Source: Candidatus Saccharimonadota bacterium
Lineage (GTDB): Bacteria > Patescibacteriota > Saccharimonadia > Saccharimonadales > Saccharimonadaceae
Length of the DNA: 64,000 bases
NCBI GenBank assembly: GCA_017514765.1
Contig: JAFWIU010000010.1
Span: forward strand, 62,001 to 126,000
Direction: 5' to 3'
Notes under the pieces: model-generated
Databases searched by the model: none
Seen by the model: the letters and a program-made list of their open reading frames with translations, nothing else
Told to the model about the DNA's origin: nothing
Shown: in pieces, positions 14,249-22,881 of the stretch
Layout of the letters: the number at the start of each line of letters is the position of its first letter
Position numbering within the stretch: position 1 is the stretch's first letter
Translations under genes and position numbers: made by a program

Positions 14249-14963
14249 AATCACCTCCGTAGACATCTACAAAGATTTGGTCGAGGCTTTTGCCGCCAAA
14301 TTCTTGTTTAATTTCTTTAATGGTGCCGTAAGCGCGCGCGGTGCCGTCTTTAAGAAGTAAAGCGCGGTCGCAGAAGCGTTCCACTTCGTCCATGTAGTGC
14401 GTAATCATGATGATGGAGGCGCCTTTCTTGTGGTGTTCCTCGATGATTTCCATGAGGAGACGGCGGTTCATGGGGTCGAAGCCCTTGGTCGGCTCATCGA
14501 GAATGAGGAGTTTCGGATCATTCATAATCGTGATACCAAGTTGGATTTTTTGCTGCTGGCCGCCAGAGAGTTTTTCGATCTTCTCGGTCTCTTTATCCGC
14601 GAGCCCAACACGTTTTAAGTAGCGGCGGCTCCATTCGAGGGGATCCTTTATGCCCTTGAGCTCGCCGAAATAGAGCATCGTGTCAATTACGTTCTCCTTG
14701 CGGTAAAGGCCGCGCTCTTCGGGCAGGTAGCCGACGGTAACTTTGGTGTTTTCTGGATTGTATTTGGCACCGTCGATCAAGAGTTCGCCACCAGTTGGCG
14801 TATAGAAGCCAAGTAAAGCACGAATCGTGGTGGTTTTACCGGAACCATTGGCGCCGAGTAGGCCGAAAATTTCGCCTTTTTTGACGGTAAACGACAGGTC
14901 CTTGATGACCGTTTTGCCATCAAAAGTCATTTTGAAATGGTTAACGTCTATCATGTTCTTCAT
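14241..14963 (-). CDS. ABC transporter ATP-binding protein (NatA-like)
   Basis: 240 residues from ATG 14963. Motifs in order: Walker A GANGSGKTT at about 40-48, Q-loop region YLPEERGLY, ABC signature LSGGQQQKIQLGI, Walker B LLILDEPTKGFDP, and the switch His in MITHYMDE. The YLPEERGLY sequence and the pairing with an ABC-2 permease place it in the NatA/YhaQ-type export family. It drives export by the permease encoded next in the operon. The start is supported by TATAAT exactly six bases upstream. Frames reading further upstream pass through the promoter. Confidence 0.93.
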   Translation of the reverse strand: MKNMIDVNHFKMTFDGKTVIKDLSFTVKKGEIFGLLGANGSGKTTTIRALLGFYTPTGGELLIDGAKYNPENTKVTVGYLPEERGLYRKENVIDTMLYFGELKGIKDPLEWSRRYLKRVGLADKETEKIEKLSGGQQQKIQLGITIMNDPKLLILDEPTKGFDPMNRRLLMEIIEEHHKKGASIIMITHYMDEVERFCDRALLLKDGTARAYGTIKEIKQEFGGKSLDQIFVDVYGGDYE

Positions 14964-14969
14964 AGGTCT

Positions 14970-14978
14970 ATTATAACA
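14970..14978 (-). promoter_or_regulatory. Extended -10 promoter of the ABC operon (leaderless type)
   Basis: TGTTATAAT ends six bases before the ATPase ATG. Confidence 0.72.
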
Positions 14979-15034
14979 TGGTGGAGGAGGTGTGAAATGG
15001 AATAATTTCAAAATCGTAAAAAGCATAAAAACTA

Positions 15035-15043
15035 TGTTATAAT
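15035..15043 (+). promoter_or_regulatory. Extended -10 promoter of the FAD oxidase gene
   Basis: TGTTATAAT ends nine bases before ATG 15053, giving a leader of about three bases. Confidence 0.68.
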
Positions 15044-15052
15044 GGTGAAAGC

Positions 15053-16639
15053 ATGGGTAAAATTACCAAATATTTAAATCAGCTCATCGTCGGAAATGTT
15101 TTTGATGACCCAGAGATTCTGGAGGCTTATGCTACCGATCGTTCAGCACTTAGGGTGAAACCGAAGTTCGTGGCTTTTCCGGAATCAACGGAAGATATTC
15201 GTAAATTAATGCGTTTTTTTAACCAAATAGCCGCAAAGGAAATACCAGTTTCACTGACTCCTAGGGGTTCTGGTTTGGATGAAGGTGGCGCAGATTTGTC
15301 GAGTGGGTTGGTGGTTTCTATGGAAAAACTTAACCATCTACTCGAAATAGACCCCCGCGACCGACTAGTGCGAGTGCAAGCCGGTATTACTCTGAAAGAG
15401 CTAAACACCGCTTTGTCCGTCTCTGGTTTAACTTTACCAATCGGAGGACATGACTATGAGACGATTGGTGGGTTGATTGCCAATTCGACGGCGGATTTAT
15501 ATCAGGATAAATATGGTGGTATCGGCAAATTTGTAGAACGAGTAGAAGTAGTCTTATCAAACGGAGAGTGTTTACAGACTGCTCGCTTTAAGAAATATGC
15601 ATTGGCAAAGAAGACTGCCGAAAAATCCTTTGAAGGTAGTGTTTATCGTAAGATAGTTAAACTAATCAAGAACAACGAGAGATTGATTAATAGCTTGGAT
15701 TTGAAGGAAGTCGGATTAGCTGGGTATCCAAATATCCAAAAAGTACAGCGTCGTGAAACGGTAGACTTGATGCCGCTTTTCTTAGGTTCACAGGGGACGT
15801 TAGGTATTATTTCTGAGGTAATATTGAGAGTGGTGCCACAGCGGACTAAACCTCTGAGATTCGCAGTAACTGCTAGAAATATCGATGCACTGACTTGCTT
15901 CTTGGATATGATATCGCCATTGAAGCCGCGCGAAATTAATTTATTTGATTTGAAGATTATACAAGAGGCACGCGAGTCGGGTAAGAATCTGGATGGTATC
16001 ATCAGGAAAATAGACAATGGTTACGTGGCATATGTTACGTTTGATGAATACAAGAAAATCATCGCACGCAGGCTCAACCGAATCAAAGAGAAGGCGCCAC
16101 GGACTGTAAGAATAATGTTCGATACACCAGAGAATGAATTAGCTTTAAATGAGCTCGAAAACTCGTTAGCGACTTATTTAAATCGTCCCAAAAATGGCGA
16201 GCGGGTGCCGATTTTGACCGATTTCTATTTACCTAGCATTAATTTAGCAAGCTTCTTGAATGATCTTAAAGTGTTGGAAGACAAATTGGGGTTGAATTTG
16301 GAATTGTTTGGATCCTATAGCTCAGAGATTTATAGCTTAAGGCCAAAATTTGACTGTACAAAAGAGGGATATAACAAAAAGTTGGCGACTTTCCTAAGAG
16401 CTGGAGCATACGTGATAGAGAGACAAGATGGAGTGTTAACTGGTGGTACACCGGAAGGAAGGCTAAAGGCGGTGGTGGTTAATCCTGCGATGTCGGATTC
16501 ACAAAGAAAATTATACGAACGCATCAAAAAGATTTTCGATCCGAATAGCATCCTAAATCCCGATGTCAAATTAGGATCAACTTCCAAGTTTTCTTTGACG
16601 CATTTGCGTGACACCGAGCTGAAGAAAATTTCAGTGTAG
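15053..16639 (+). CDS. FAD-binding oxidoreductase (GlcD/D-lactate dehydrogenase-like)
   Basis: 528 residues. The PCMH-type FAD-binding domain fills about 38-265: FPESTEDIRKLM, the pyrophosphate-binding segment TPRGSGLDEGGADLSSGLVVSMEKLN (about 69-94), RVQAGITLKELN, the GGLIANSTADLYQDKYGGIG segment, and SQGTLGIISEVILRV. The C-terminal half fits FAD-linked oxidases. The family oxidises 2-hydroxy acids such as D-lactate or glycolate, passing electrons to quinone or another acceptor. The substrate is undetermined here. Divergent from the ABC operon, monocistronic. Confidence 0.85.
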   Translation: MGKITKYLNQLIVGNVFDDPEILEAYATDRSALRVKPKFVAFPESTEDIRKLMRFFNQIAAKEIPVSLTPRGSGLDEGGADLSSGLVVSMEKLNHLLEIDPRDRLVRVQAGITLKELNTALSVSGLTLPIGGHDYETIGGLIANSTADLYQDKYGGIGKFVERVEVVLSNGECLQTARFKKYALAKKTAEKSFEGSVYRKIVKLIKNNERLINSLDLKEVGLAGYPNIQKVQRRETVDLMPLFLGSQGTLGIISEVILRVVPQRTKPLRFAVTARNIDALTCFLDMISPLKPREINLFDLKIIQEARESGKNLDGIIRKIDNGYVAYVTFDEYKKIIARRLNRIKEKAPRTVRIMFDTPENELALNELENSLATYLNRPKNGERVPILTDFYLPSINLASFLNDLKVLEDKLGLNLELFGSYSSEIYSLRPKFDCTKEGYNKKLATFLRAGAYVIERQDGVLTGGTPEGRLKAVVVNPAMSDSQRKLYERIKKIFDPNSILNPDVKLGSTSKFSLTHLRDTELKKISV

Positions 16640-16658
16640 TGTGTCTTAGGTTGAAGTA

Positions 16659-16667
16659 TGTTATAAT
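16659..16667 (+). promoter_or_regulatory. Extended -10 promoter of tig
   Basis: TGTTATAAT, followed by a leader of about 17 nt with AGGAG (16681-16685) five bases before the ATG. Confidence 0.72.
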
Positions 16668-16690
16668 ATGTTTAATATAGAGGAGTTTTT

Positions 16691-17986
16691 ATGAAGACAA
16701 AATATAAAAAGCTTTCGGATTCCAGGGTAGAACTAACGGTAATTCTGGATGCTGAAGATTTGAAAAAAGCCAAAGAAAAGGCTCTGGCTAAGTTAGCGAA
16801 GGAAGTAAAAGTCGAGGGATTTCGCAAAGGAAAAGTACCAACAGAGGTTGCCAAGAAGTTTATACCCGAAAACGACCTGAACGCAGAAACAATTGACTAT
16901 GCGGTACGTTCTACCGTGGTGCAAGCCTTCCAGAAGGAAGAAAAGTCGCCTTTGGTCTTGCCTAGCGTAAGTGTTACAAAATACGTTCCAGACGAGACTG
17001 CCGAATATACTGCCACGGCGGATATTATCCCTGAGGTCAAGTTGGGTGACTACAAGAAACTGGATGTTAAAATGGGCGAAGTGAAAGTGACTGAGAAAGA
17101 AATCAAGGATATTTTGGATAATATTGCTACTTCGTTCGCCGAAAAGAAGGTGGCAAAGAAGGCCGCTGAAATGGGTGATGAGGTAATTATTGACTTCGTA
17201 GGCAAAAAGGACGACAAAGCCTTCAAGGGTGGCTCAGCAAAGGATTATAAATTAGTACTCGGTTCGAAGTCATTTATTCCGGGATTCGAGGAAGGAATTG
17301 TTGGTCATGGATCTGGCGATAAGTTCGATCTCAAACTAACTTTCCCGAAGGACTATGGCGTGGAAGACCTCGCCGGTGCAAAGACGGTTTTCGAAGTATT
17401 AGTGAAACAGGTTAATGAAATTAAGAAACCGGCAATCGATGATGATTTGGCGAAGAAGTGTGGACCATTCAAGAATGTAGACGAATTAAAAGCAGACATT
17501 AAGAAGAATCTAGAAGCTCAAAAGAAGCATACTGAAGAAGAGAAATATAAGGATGCGCTGGTACGCGAACTGGTCAAGGTCTCTAAGATTCCCGCTCCTG
17601 AAGTTTTGATCGACGACCAAGTACGCGTCATTCGTGACGATATGACTCGGAACGCTGCTTCGCAAGGAATGAGTTTTGAAGAATTCCTAAAGAAGAACAA
17701 TGAGACTCCTGAAAACTGGGATAAAGAAGCACGCAAAATCGCTACAGAGCGCGTTAAAGCATCGTTAGCTCTGCAAAATGTAGCATTAGCGGAAAAAATC
17801 GATGTTCCGGATGAGCTCGTGGCAGCGAAAATCGCGGAACTCAAGGATGTTTATAAGAAATCTCCTGAGGCATTGAAACAATTAAAGCAACCAAACGTAC
17901 GTTCCGACATTAAGAACCGGATGATTATTGAGGCGACGTTGGATTACTTAGTTAAAGTCAACAGTGAGCCAGATAGCAAGAAATAG
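16691..17986 (+). CDS. tig: Trigger factor (ribosome-associated chaperone)
   Basis: 431 residues, the normal length. The N-terminal ribosome-docking domain has the signature GFRKGKVP at about 43-50. An FKBP-type prolyl isomerase domain lies at about 150-240 (GDEVIIDFVGKKD, FIPGFEEGIVGHGSGD). The helical C-terminal chaperone arms follow. It binds uL23 at the exit tunnel and shields nascent chains. High Lys and Glu content is usual for the family. Confidence 0.96.
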   Translation: MKTKYKKLSDSRVELTVILDAEDLKKAKEKALAKLAKEVKVEGFRKGKVPTEVAKKFIPENDLNAETIDYAVRSTVVQAFQKEEKSPLVLPSVSVTKYVPDETAEYTATADIIPEVKLGDYKKLDVKMGEVKVTEKEIKDILDNIATSFAEKKVAKKAAEMGDEVIIDFVGKKDDKAFKGGSAKDYKLVLGSKSFIPGFEEGIVGHGSGDKFDLKLTFPKDYGVEDLAGAKTVFEVLVKQVNEIKKPAIDDDLAKKCGPFKNVDELKADIKKNLEAQKKHTEEEKYKDALVRELVKVSKIPAPEVLIDDQVRVIRDDMTRNAASQGMSFEEFLKKNNETPENWDKEARKIATERVKASLALQNVALAEKIDVPDELVAAKIAELKDVYKKSPEALKQLKQPNVRSDIKNRMIIEATLDYLVKVNSEPDSKK

Positions 17987-18007
17987 GTTTACTTTTTGCC
18001 GCAGGCG

Positions 18008-18016
18008 TGATATAAT
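18008..18016 (+). promoter_or_regulatory. Extended -10 promoter of rpsL-rpsG
   Basis: TGATATAAT about 80 bases before the rpsL ATG. A second TATAAT at 18070-18075 could also act. Confidence 0.72.
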
Positions 18017-18032
18017 GGTGGGAAGAGTTTCA

Positions 18033-18063
18033 GCTTGGTTTTGATTGCTGTAAGAAACCGAGC
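18033..18063 (+). promoter_or_regulatory. Leader hairpin upstream of rpsL
   Basis: GCTTGGTTTT pairs with GAAACCGAGC (10 bp including G-U pairs) around an 11-base loop, about 30 bases before the ATG. Ribosomal protein operons often carry such autoregulatory leaders; which protein would bind is unknown. Confidence 0.5.
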
Positions 18064-18095
18064 ATAATATATAATCATAATAAGAGGAAATTTTA

Positions 18096-18509
18096 ATGCC
18101 AACTATTAATCAGTTGATTCGTAAGCCTCGTAAGAAGGCTGCTAAGAAATCAAAATCTCCGGCGCTTGGTTCTATCATTAATACGTTGAAAACTAGGCGT
18201 TATGAGACTGCTGCGCCTCTGAAGCGCGGTGTATGTATAAAGGTAACCACTAAGACCCCAAAGAAGCCAAACTCCGCGATGCGAAAAGTCGCTCGTGTAC
18301 GTCTTACGAATGGTCAAGAAGTATGGGCCTATATTGGCGGGGAGGGTCACAATTTGCAGGAACACGCCGTAGTATTAGTACGCGGTGGTCGTGTACCGGA
18401 TCTTCCTGGTGTGCGTTATCACGTTGTACGTGGCACATTGGATCTGCAAGGCGTGCAAGGTCGCAAGCAGGGTCGCTCCAAATACGGTGCGAAGAAGGAG
18501 GGTAAGTAA
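18096..18509 (+). CDS. rpsL: 30S ribosomal protein S12
   Basis: 137 residues with S12 signatures [48 protein letters not shown] and the end RSKYGAKK. It contacts the decoding site. A ribosome site AGAGG lies eight bases upstream. It heads a two-gene rpsL-rpsG operon; fusA and tuf, which often follow, are absent here. Confidence 0.98.
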   Translation: MPTINQLIRKPRKKAAKKSKSPALGSIINTLKTRRYETAAPLKRGVCIKVTTKTPKKPNSAMRKVARVRLTNGQEVWAYIGGEGHNLQEHAVVLVRGGRVPDLPGVRYHVVRGTLDLQGVQGRKQGRSKYGAKKEGK

Positions 18510-18511
18510 TT

Positions 18512-18988
18512 ATGCCACGTAAGACTACTAAATCGTTAGTTCGCAAGACTAATCCAGATCGCAAATACCAATCAATCTTGGTACAGCGTTTGATTAATAA
18601 ATCAATGCTAAATGGCAAGAAGCAAGTTGCAGAACGTGCTGTATATTCAGCAATTGAAGGTGCCGCTAAGAAACTGAAGTCAGAGAATCCAGTAGAAGTA
18701 CTCGAAAAGGCGATTGCCAATGTGTCGCCGGATTTCGAAGTAAAATCACGCCGTGTAGGTGGTGCTAACTACCAGATTCCGTTTCCAATTGCGGGACATC
18801 GTCAGTTACACTTTGCCTTCTCATGGCTAGTACAATCAGCTCGCGCGCGTAAAGGTATGCCTTATGCAAAGCGCCTGGAAGCTGAAATTGTAGATGCTTA
18901 TAACGAAACTGGCGCCGCCTTCAAGAAGAAGGAAGATTGCCATCGTATGGCAGAAGCGAACCGCGCATTTGCACACTTCGCAAGATAA
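18512..18988 (+). CDS. rpsG: 30S ribosomal protein S7
   Basis: 158 residues; begins MPRKTTKSLVRK and carries LINKSMLNGKKQVAERAVYSAIE, the RVGGANYQIPFPI block and KKEDCHRMAEANRAFAHFAR, all S7 hallmarks. It organises the 30S head. It starts two bases after rpsL and is followed by a strong terminator, so the operon ends here. Confidence 0.98.
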   Translation: MPRKTTKSLVRKTNPDRKYQSILVQRLINKSMLNGKKQVAERAVYSAIEGAAKKLKSENPVEVLEKAIANVSPDFEVKSRRVGGANYQIPFPIAGHRQLHFAFSWLVQSARARKGMPYAKRLEAEIVDAYNETGAAFKKKEDCHRMAEANRAFAHFAR

Positions 18989-18992
18989 AAAG

Positions 18993-19018
18993 ACAGGTCC
19001 GACAAGGACCTGTTTTTT
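18993..19018 (+). terminator. Terminator after rpsG
   Basis: ACAGGTCC-GACAA-GGACCTGT and a T run. Confidence 0.93.
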
Positions 19019-19041
19019 ATCTCACACATTATACAATTGTG

Positions 19042-19050
19042 TGATATAAT
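19042..19050 (+). promoter_or_regulatory. Extended -10 promoter of the gap operon
   Basis: TGATATAAT, then a short leader with AGGAGGT just before ATG 19076. Confidence 0.78.
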
Positions 19051-19075
19051 AGACATAAGTATATTAGGAGGTAAA

Positions 19076-20080
19076 ATGGTAAAGGTTGCGATTAACGGTT
19101 TTGGTAGAATCGGTCGTAATGCACTTAAGATATTATTGGATCGCCGCGACGTGCAAGTTGTGGCAATTAATGACATTACAGATGCGAAGACTTTGGCGCA
19201 TTTGTTGAAGCATGATTCGACTTATGGAACGTATGACAAAAACGTTTCGGCAAAAGATAATGCAATAGTGATAAATACGCGCGAGATTCCGGTTTATGCT
19301 GAAAAGGATCCGGCCAATTTACCTTGGAAAAAGCTGGGGGTTGATGTAGTAATTGAGTCGACAGGATTCTTTACTAACCCCGAAGATGCAAAAATACATC
19401 TTACAGCAGGAGCCAAAAAAGTAGTAATATCGGCTCCGGCGAAGGGTGAAGGCGCGAAAACCGTAGTACTTGGTGTAAATGAGGATGTAGTTGACGGTAA
19501 AGACAAGATTTTATCTAATGCTTCTTGTACGACCAACTGTATCGCGCCAATCATGAAAGTGCTCGAAGATACCTTCGGTGTAGATAAGGCCATGATGACG
19601 ACAGTGCATTCCTATACAGGTTCACAGCGGATTTTGGATGCTCCGGCAAAGGATTTACGCGAGGCCCGCTCAGCAGCAGAAAATATTGTGCCAACTACCA
19701 CAGGTGCTTCGAAAGCTGCAGCGCTGACTGTGCCGGCCCTGCAAGGAAGATTCAATGGCTTATCAATCCGGGTGCCAACACCAGTGGTTTCGCTTTCCGA
19801 CATTACAGCGATTTTGAAACGTGATACTACTAAGGAAGAATTAGTCAAACTCTTCAAATCTACTGCCAAAGAACCCTATTATGAGGGTATTATCGGCGTA
19901 ACCGAAGAAGAATTAGTTTCATCCGATTTTATCGGTGATCCACATTCTTGTATTGTAGATTTACCGCTAATTGATGTAGTAGGCGGTAACATGGTAAAGA
20001 TTGTCGCTTGGTATGATAATGAGTGGGGGTATTCGAATCGGTTAGTAGAACTCGCAGTTGATTTTGGAAAAGGGGAATAA
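19076..20080 (+). CDS. gap: Glyceraldehyde-3-phosphate dehydrogenase
   Basis: 334 residues from ATG 19076, which follows AGGAGGT; frames opening at 19037 pass through the promoter. NAD-binding INGFGRIGRNALK is at the start, and the catalytic Cys lies in SNASCTTNC (about residue 151). HSYTGSQRILDAPAKD and the C-terminal WYDNEWGYSNRLVEL are typical. It converts glyceraldehyde-3-P to 1,3-bisphosphoglycerate. It is the first gene of a tightly packed operon with rpiB, rpe, pfkB-type kinase and a LOG protein, linking pentose phosphate conversion to lower glycolysis. Confidence 0.97.
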   Translation: MVKVAINGFGRIGRNALKILLDRRDVQVVAINDITDAKTLAHLLKHDSTYGTYDKNVSAKDNAIVINTREIPVYAEKDPANLPWKKLGVDVVIESTGFFTNPEDAKIHLTAGAKKVVISAPAKGEGAKTVVLGVNEDVVDGKDKILSNASCTTNCIAPIMKVLEDTFGVDKAMMTTVHSYTGSQRILDAPAKDLREARSAAENIVPTTTGASKAAALTVPALQGRFNGLSIRVPTPVVSLSDITAILKRDTTKEELVKLFKSTAKEPYYEGIIGVTEEELVSSDFIGDPHSCIVDLPLIDVVGGNMVKIVAWYDNEWGYSNRLVELAVDFGKGE

Positions 20081-20529
20081 TGGAAATCTATGTCGGTGCA
20101 GATTATCGAGGATTTGAAAAGAAGCAGGAACTGATAGAATTTTTGACGAGCCAAGGTCATCAAGTAGTAGATGCAGGTGCCTATACATACAACGAGGGTG
20201 ATGATTTTAATGATCCAGCCATAGCGGTGGCAAAAGCAGTACGCGAAAACCGTGGTAGTAGAGGGATACTAATCTGCGATTCGGCGCACGGAGTGACGAT
20301 GCAAGCAAATCGATTCAAGGGCATACGAGCAGCTCACTGTGATAGTGTAGAATCAGCTATACTAGCACGTGAGCACGATGATGCAAATGTATTATGCTTG
20401 TCGGCTCATTTTATGGATGAATCGAAGATGCATGAAATTATTAATAGTTTTTTGGAAACTAATTTCACCAACTTGGAGCGCCGAGTAAGGCGAATTAATC
20501 GTTTAGACGAAAGGGAAGACTATGATTAG
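20080..20529 (+). CDS. rpiB: RpiB/LacAB-family sugar-phosphate isomerase
   Basis: 149 residues; overlaps the gap stop by one base. It has the family layout: MEIYVGADYRGFEKKQEL at the N-terminus, the active-site loop around GILICDSAHGVTMQANRFKGIRAA (about 63-86), and AREHDDANVLCLSAHF. The catalytic Cys is kept, but the usual CGTG becomes CDSA and ANK becomes ANR. Most likely ribose-5-phosphate isomerase B given the following rpe gene, though the altered loop leaves room for another sugar phosphate. Confidence 0.85.
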   Translation: MEIYVGADYRGFEKKQELIEFLTSQGHQVVDAGAYTYNEGDDFNDPAIAVAKAVRENRGSRGILICDSAHGVTMQANRFKGIRAAHCDSVESAILAREHDDANVLCLSAHFMDESKMHEIINSFLETNFTNLERRVRRINRLDEREDYD

Positions 20530-21178
20530 AACCGTATCAATCGTACCAACGATACTCACGGACAATAAGCAGGATTACCGCGCGCAAGCTGAGCGAATCA
20601 ACATTTTTACGAGACGGGTCCAAATTGATGTAACGGATGGAGTATTCACTCCCGCGCAAACGTTGGATATTACCAATATCTGGTGGCCGCGCAACTGGGA
20701 AGCGGATTTGCACCTAATGGCAGCGTATCCATCACAGCATATGGATACAATTCTGAAATTATCACCAGCGCTTTGTATCTTGCATGCGGAGGCATCGGAA
20801 GATTTATTGCCGAGTTTTCAGCAGCTTAAGGAAGCAGGGATTAAGACTGGCGTGGCGCTCTTGCCGTCAACTTTTCCTGGCAATGTACAACACTATATTC
20901 AAGCGGCAGATCACGTGCTGATATTTGCAGGACAGCTCGGAGTGCAGGGTTCACCGGCAGACTTGATGCAGATGGAAAAAATTCCGTTGGTGCGCAATAT
21001 GAAGCCAGAGCTCGAGATTGCTTGGGATGGTGGCGCAAATATGACCAACGTGCGTGCACTCGCCCATGCGGATTTGGATGTAATTAATGTAGGTTCGGCG
21101 ATTTCGCAGGCGCCTGACCCAGCACAAGCATTCCAAGATTTAGTGGCAGAAATTGACAAAAACGGAGTAGTACTCTAA
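20522..21178 (+). CDS. rpe: Ribulose-phosphate 3-epimerase
   Basis: 218 residues, TIM-barrel epimerase joining ribulose-5-P and xylulose-5-P. The expected metal ligands are present: QIDVTDGVF (Asp), DLHLM (His), CILHAE (His) and AWDGGAN (Asp). The phosphate-binding INVGSAI lies near the C-terminus. It is somewhat diverged from the usual MMVEPGFGGQ loop. It overlaps rpiB by eight bases and the pfkB-type gene by one base, so translation is coupled. It would feed xylulose-5-P to the split phosphoketolase at 60936-63037. Confidence 0.85.
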   Translation: MIRTVSIVPTILTDNKQDYRAQAERINIFTRRVQIDVTDGVFTPAQTLDITNIWWPRNWEADLHLMAAYPSQHMDTILKLSPALCILHAEASEDLLPSFQQLKEAGIKTGVALLPSTFPGNVQHYIQAADHVLIFAGQLGVQGSPADLMQMEKIPLVRNMKPELEIAWDGGANMTNVRALAHADLDVINVGSAISQAPDPAQAFQDLVAEIDKNGVVL

Positions 21179-22140
21179 TGGCTCGCATCGTATCGATTGG
21201 CTCGGCGCTGCAGGATATTTATTTGATTGATCATGATGATCTAGTACCGACAGCGATTGGCGATGCGGCGATTTTTGGCAAAGTATTAGTAGGTTCCAAG
21301 GTTGACATAGATAGAATATCATATGAAATAGGTGGCGGTGGTGTAAACTCGGCAATTACTTTCGCACGACATGGCCACGAAGCTGTTTTTATTGGTAATA
21401 TTTCCAGAGACCCAGCCGGTATGGCGATTGTGAAGGCCTTAAACCGGGAGGGAATTGATAGTAGTTATATGAATTTTCTGGAACGTAAATCGACTGGCAC
21501 TTCGGTGATACTGCTGGACTCAAAATCTGGTGAGCGAACAATACTAACTTGCAGAGGTGCGTCGGAGCAGTTTGGAAATTTTGATGAGAAAGATTTAGAC
21601 CTGATTCAGCCGGATTGGCTATATGTCACCACATTACGCGGAGATTTGGATACTTTGACCAGATTCTTCGTACGCGCAAAAAAGCTCGGCACGAAGATTA
21701 TGTTTAATCCAGGTGTCCGAGAATTAGAACAAGCCGATACACTGTTGGGCTTATTAAAATATGTTGATATTCTTAATGTTAATAAAGATGAAGCTTCTAA
21801 CTTGGTGCCAGGTAAGACTTTAACTGAACTATTAAGTCATCTGAGTAATTATGTCGAAACGGTAATTATTACTGACGGTATGATGGGTGGGATTGCAACT
21901 AACGGAGCCGAGACTTACCGATTTGGTATTTACGAAGATGTACGTGTAAAAGATGCCACTGGCGCGGGGGATGCTTTTGGTTCAGGTTTCTTGGCTCGTA
22001 CCGCAGACGGACGCGATTTTAAGACTGCATTGGTATTTGCTTCGGCCAATTCGACATCAGTGATTACGAAACTAGGCGCGAATCGGGGGATTCTGGAGAG
22101 CAATACTAAGTTGCACATGATGCCGATTCAGAAAATCTAA
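21178..22140 (+). CDS. PfkB-family carbohydrate kinase
   Basis: 320 residues. The N-terminal pattern GGGGVNSAITFARHGHEAVFIGNISRD and the C-terminal PfkB signature DATGAGDAFGSGFLA (about 259-273, catalytic Asp in GAGDAF) define the family. Members phosphorylate ribose, adenosine, fructose-6-P and other substrates. In an operon with rpiB and rpe, ribose or another pentose or nucleoside is the best guess, but specificity cannot be read from the sequence. Confidence 0.88.
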   Translation: MARIVSIGSALQDIYLIDHDDLVPTAIGDAAIFGKVLVGSKVDIDRISYEIGGGGVNSAITFARHGHEAVFIGNISRDPAGMAIVKALNREGIDSSYMNFLERKSTGTSVILLDSKSGERTILTCRGASEQFGNFDEKDLDLIQPDWLYVTTLRGDLDTLTRFFVRAKKLGTKIMFNPGVRELEQADTLLGLLKYVDILNVNKDEASNLVPGKTLTELLSHLSNYVETVIITDGMMGGIATNGAETYRFGIYEDVRVKDATGAGDAFGSGFLARTADGRDFKTALVFASANSTSVITKLGANRGILESNTKLHMMPIQKI

Positions 22141-22149
22141 AGGAGGAAT

Positions 22150-22878
22150 ATGCTAAAAACTGAAGCAGAACTACTGAAAAAATTGTCAATCGCAGATTTG
22201 GAACGCGCTAATGCTTATGCAAAAGATTTAGGACGGGGTCTACAAATCGTGCGTTCATTTCCGCAGGGCGTAACTATTTTTGGTTCAGCGAGACTGTCGC
22301 AAGATTCGAAATATTGCAAAATGGCTTTCGAATTAGGACATTTACTCGCTGAAAACGGGCATGCGGTGATTACGGGTGGTGGGCCTGGCATCATGGAAGC
22401 CGCTTCACACGGCGCTTATGAAATTGGTGGGCGTACCATTGGGCTAAACATTACCCTTGCGCACGAACAGCGACCAAACCCATATTTAACTGATTGTTTG
22501 ACGTTTGAGTATTTTTTCGCTCGCAAGGTATCTCTCGCAATGTCGGCCAAAGTATTCGTGTTTTTCCCAGGTGGGTTTGGTACGATGGATGAGCTTTCGG
22601 AAGTATTATGTCTGATGCAGGAAAAGAAAATGCCTACGATGCCAGTGTTTCTAGTTGGTGAATCGTACTGGAAAGGCTTTGATAAAATGATTGGCAAAAT
22701 GATAGCGCTAGGGCTGATTGCGTCTAAAGATACAGCAATTTTCCATATTACCGATCGGCTGCAGGATGTAGTGGATGCAGCAAATAAGATTGGGCATCCA
22801 AAAGTGTCTGAGAATTTCTATGATGGGTTTAGAGAAGCGAGCGCGATGAAGAGCGAGGCTCCGAGTTTTAAGGATTAG
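22150..22878 (+). CDS. LOG family protein (nucleotide phosphoribohydrolase-like)
   Basis: 242 residues with the Rossmann-like motifs of the lysine-decarboxylase-like family: VITGGGPGIMEAASHGA (about 75-91) and the diagnostic PGGFGTMDEL (about 139-148). Known family members hydrolyse nucleoside 5'-monophosphates to a base and ribose-5-P. This fits an operon of ribose-phosphate enzymes, since ribose-5-P released here could enter rpiB. AGGAGG lies just before the ATG. Last gene of the gap operon, converging with enolase. Confidence 0.85.
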   Translation: MLKTEAELLKKLSIADLERANAYAKDLGRGLQIVRSFPQGVTIFGSARLSQDSKYCKMAFELGHLLAENGHAVITGGGPGIMEAASHGAYEIGGRTIGLNITLAHEQRPNPYLTDCLTFEYFFARKVSLAMSAKVFVFFPGGFGTMDELSEVLCLMQEKKMPTMPVFLVGESYWKGFDKMIGKMIALGLIASKDTAIFHITDRLQDVVDAANKIGHPKVSENFYDGFREASAMKSEAPSFKD

Positions 22879-22881
22879 GCA

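Noticed and set aside
22150-22878. Lysine decarboxylase function for the PGGFGT protein
   Set aside because: That name is a historical misannotation; the motif belongs to the LOG nucleotide phosphoribohydrolase family.
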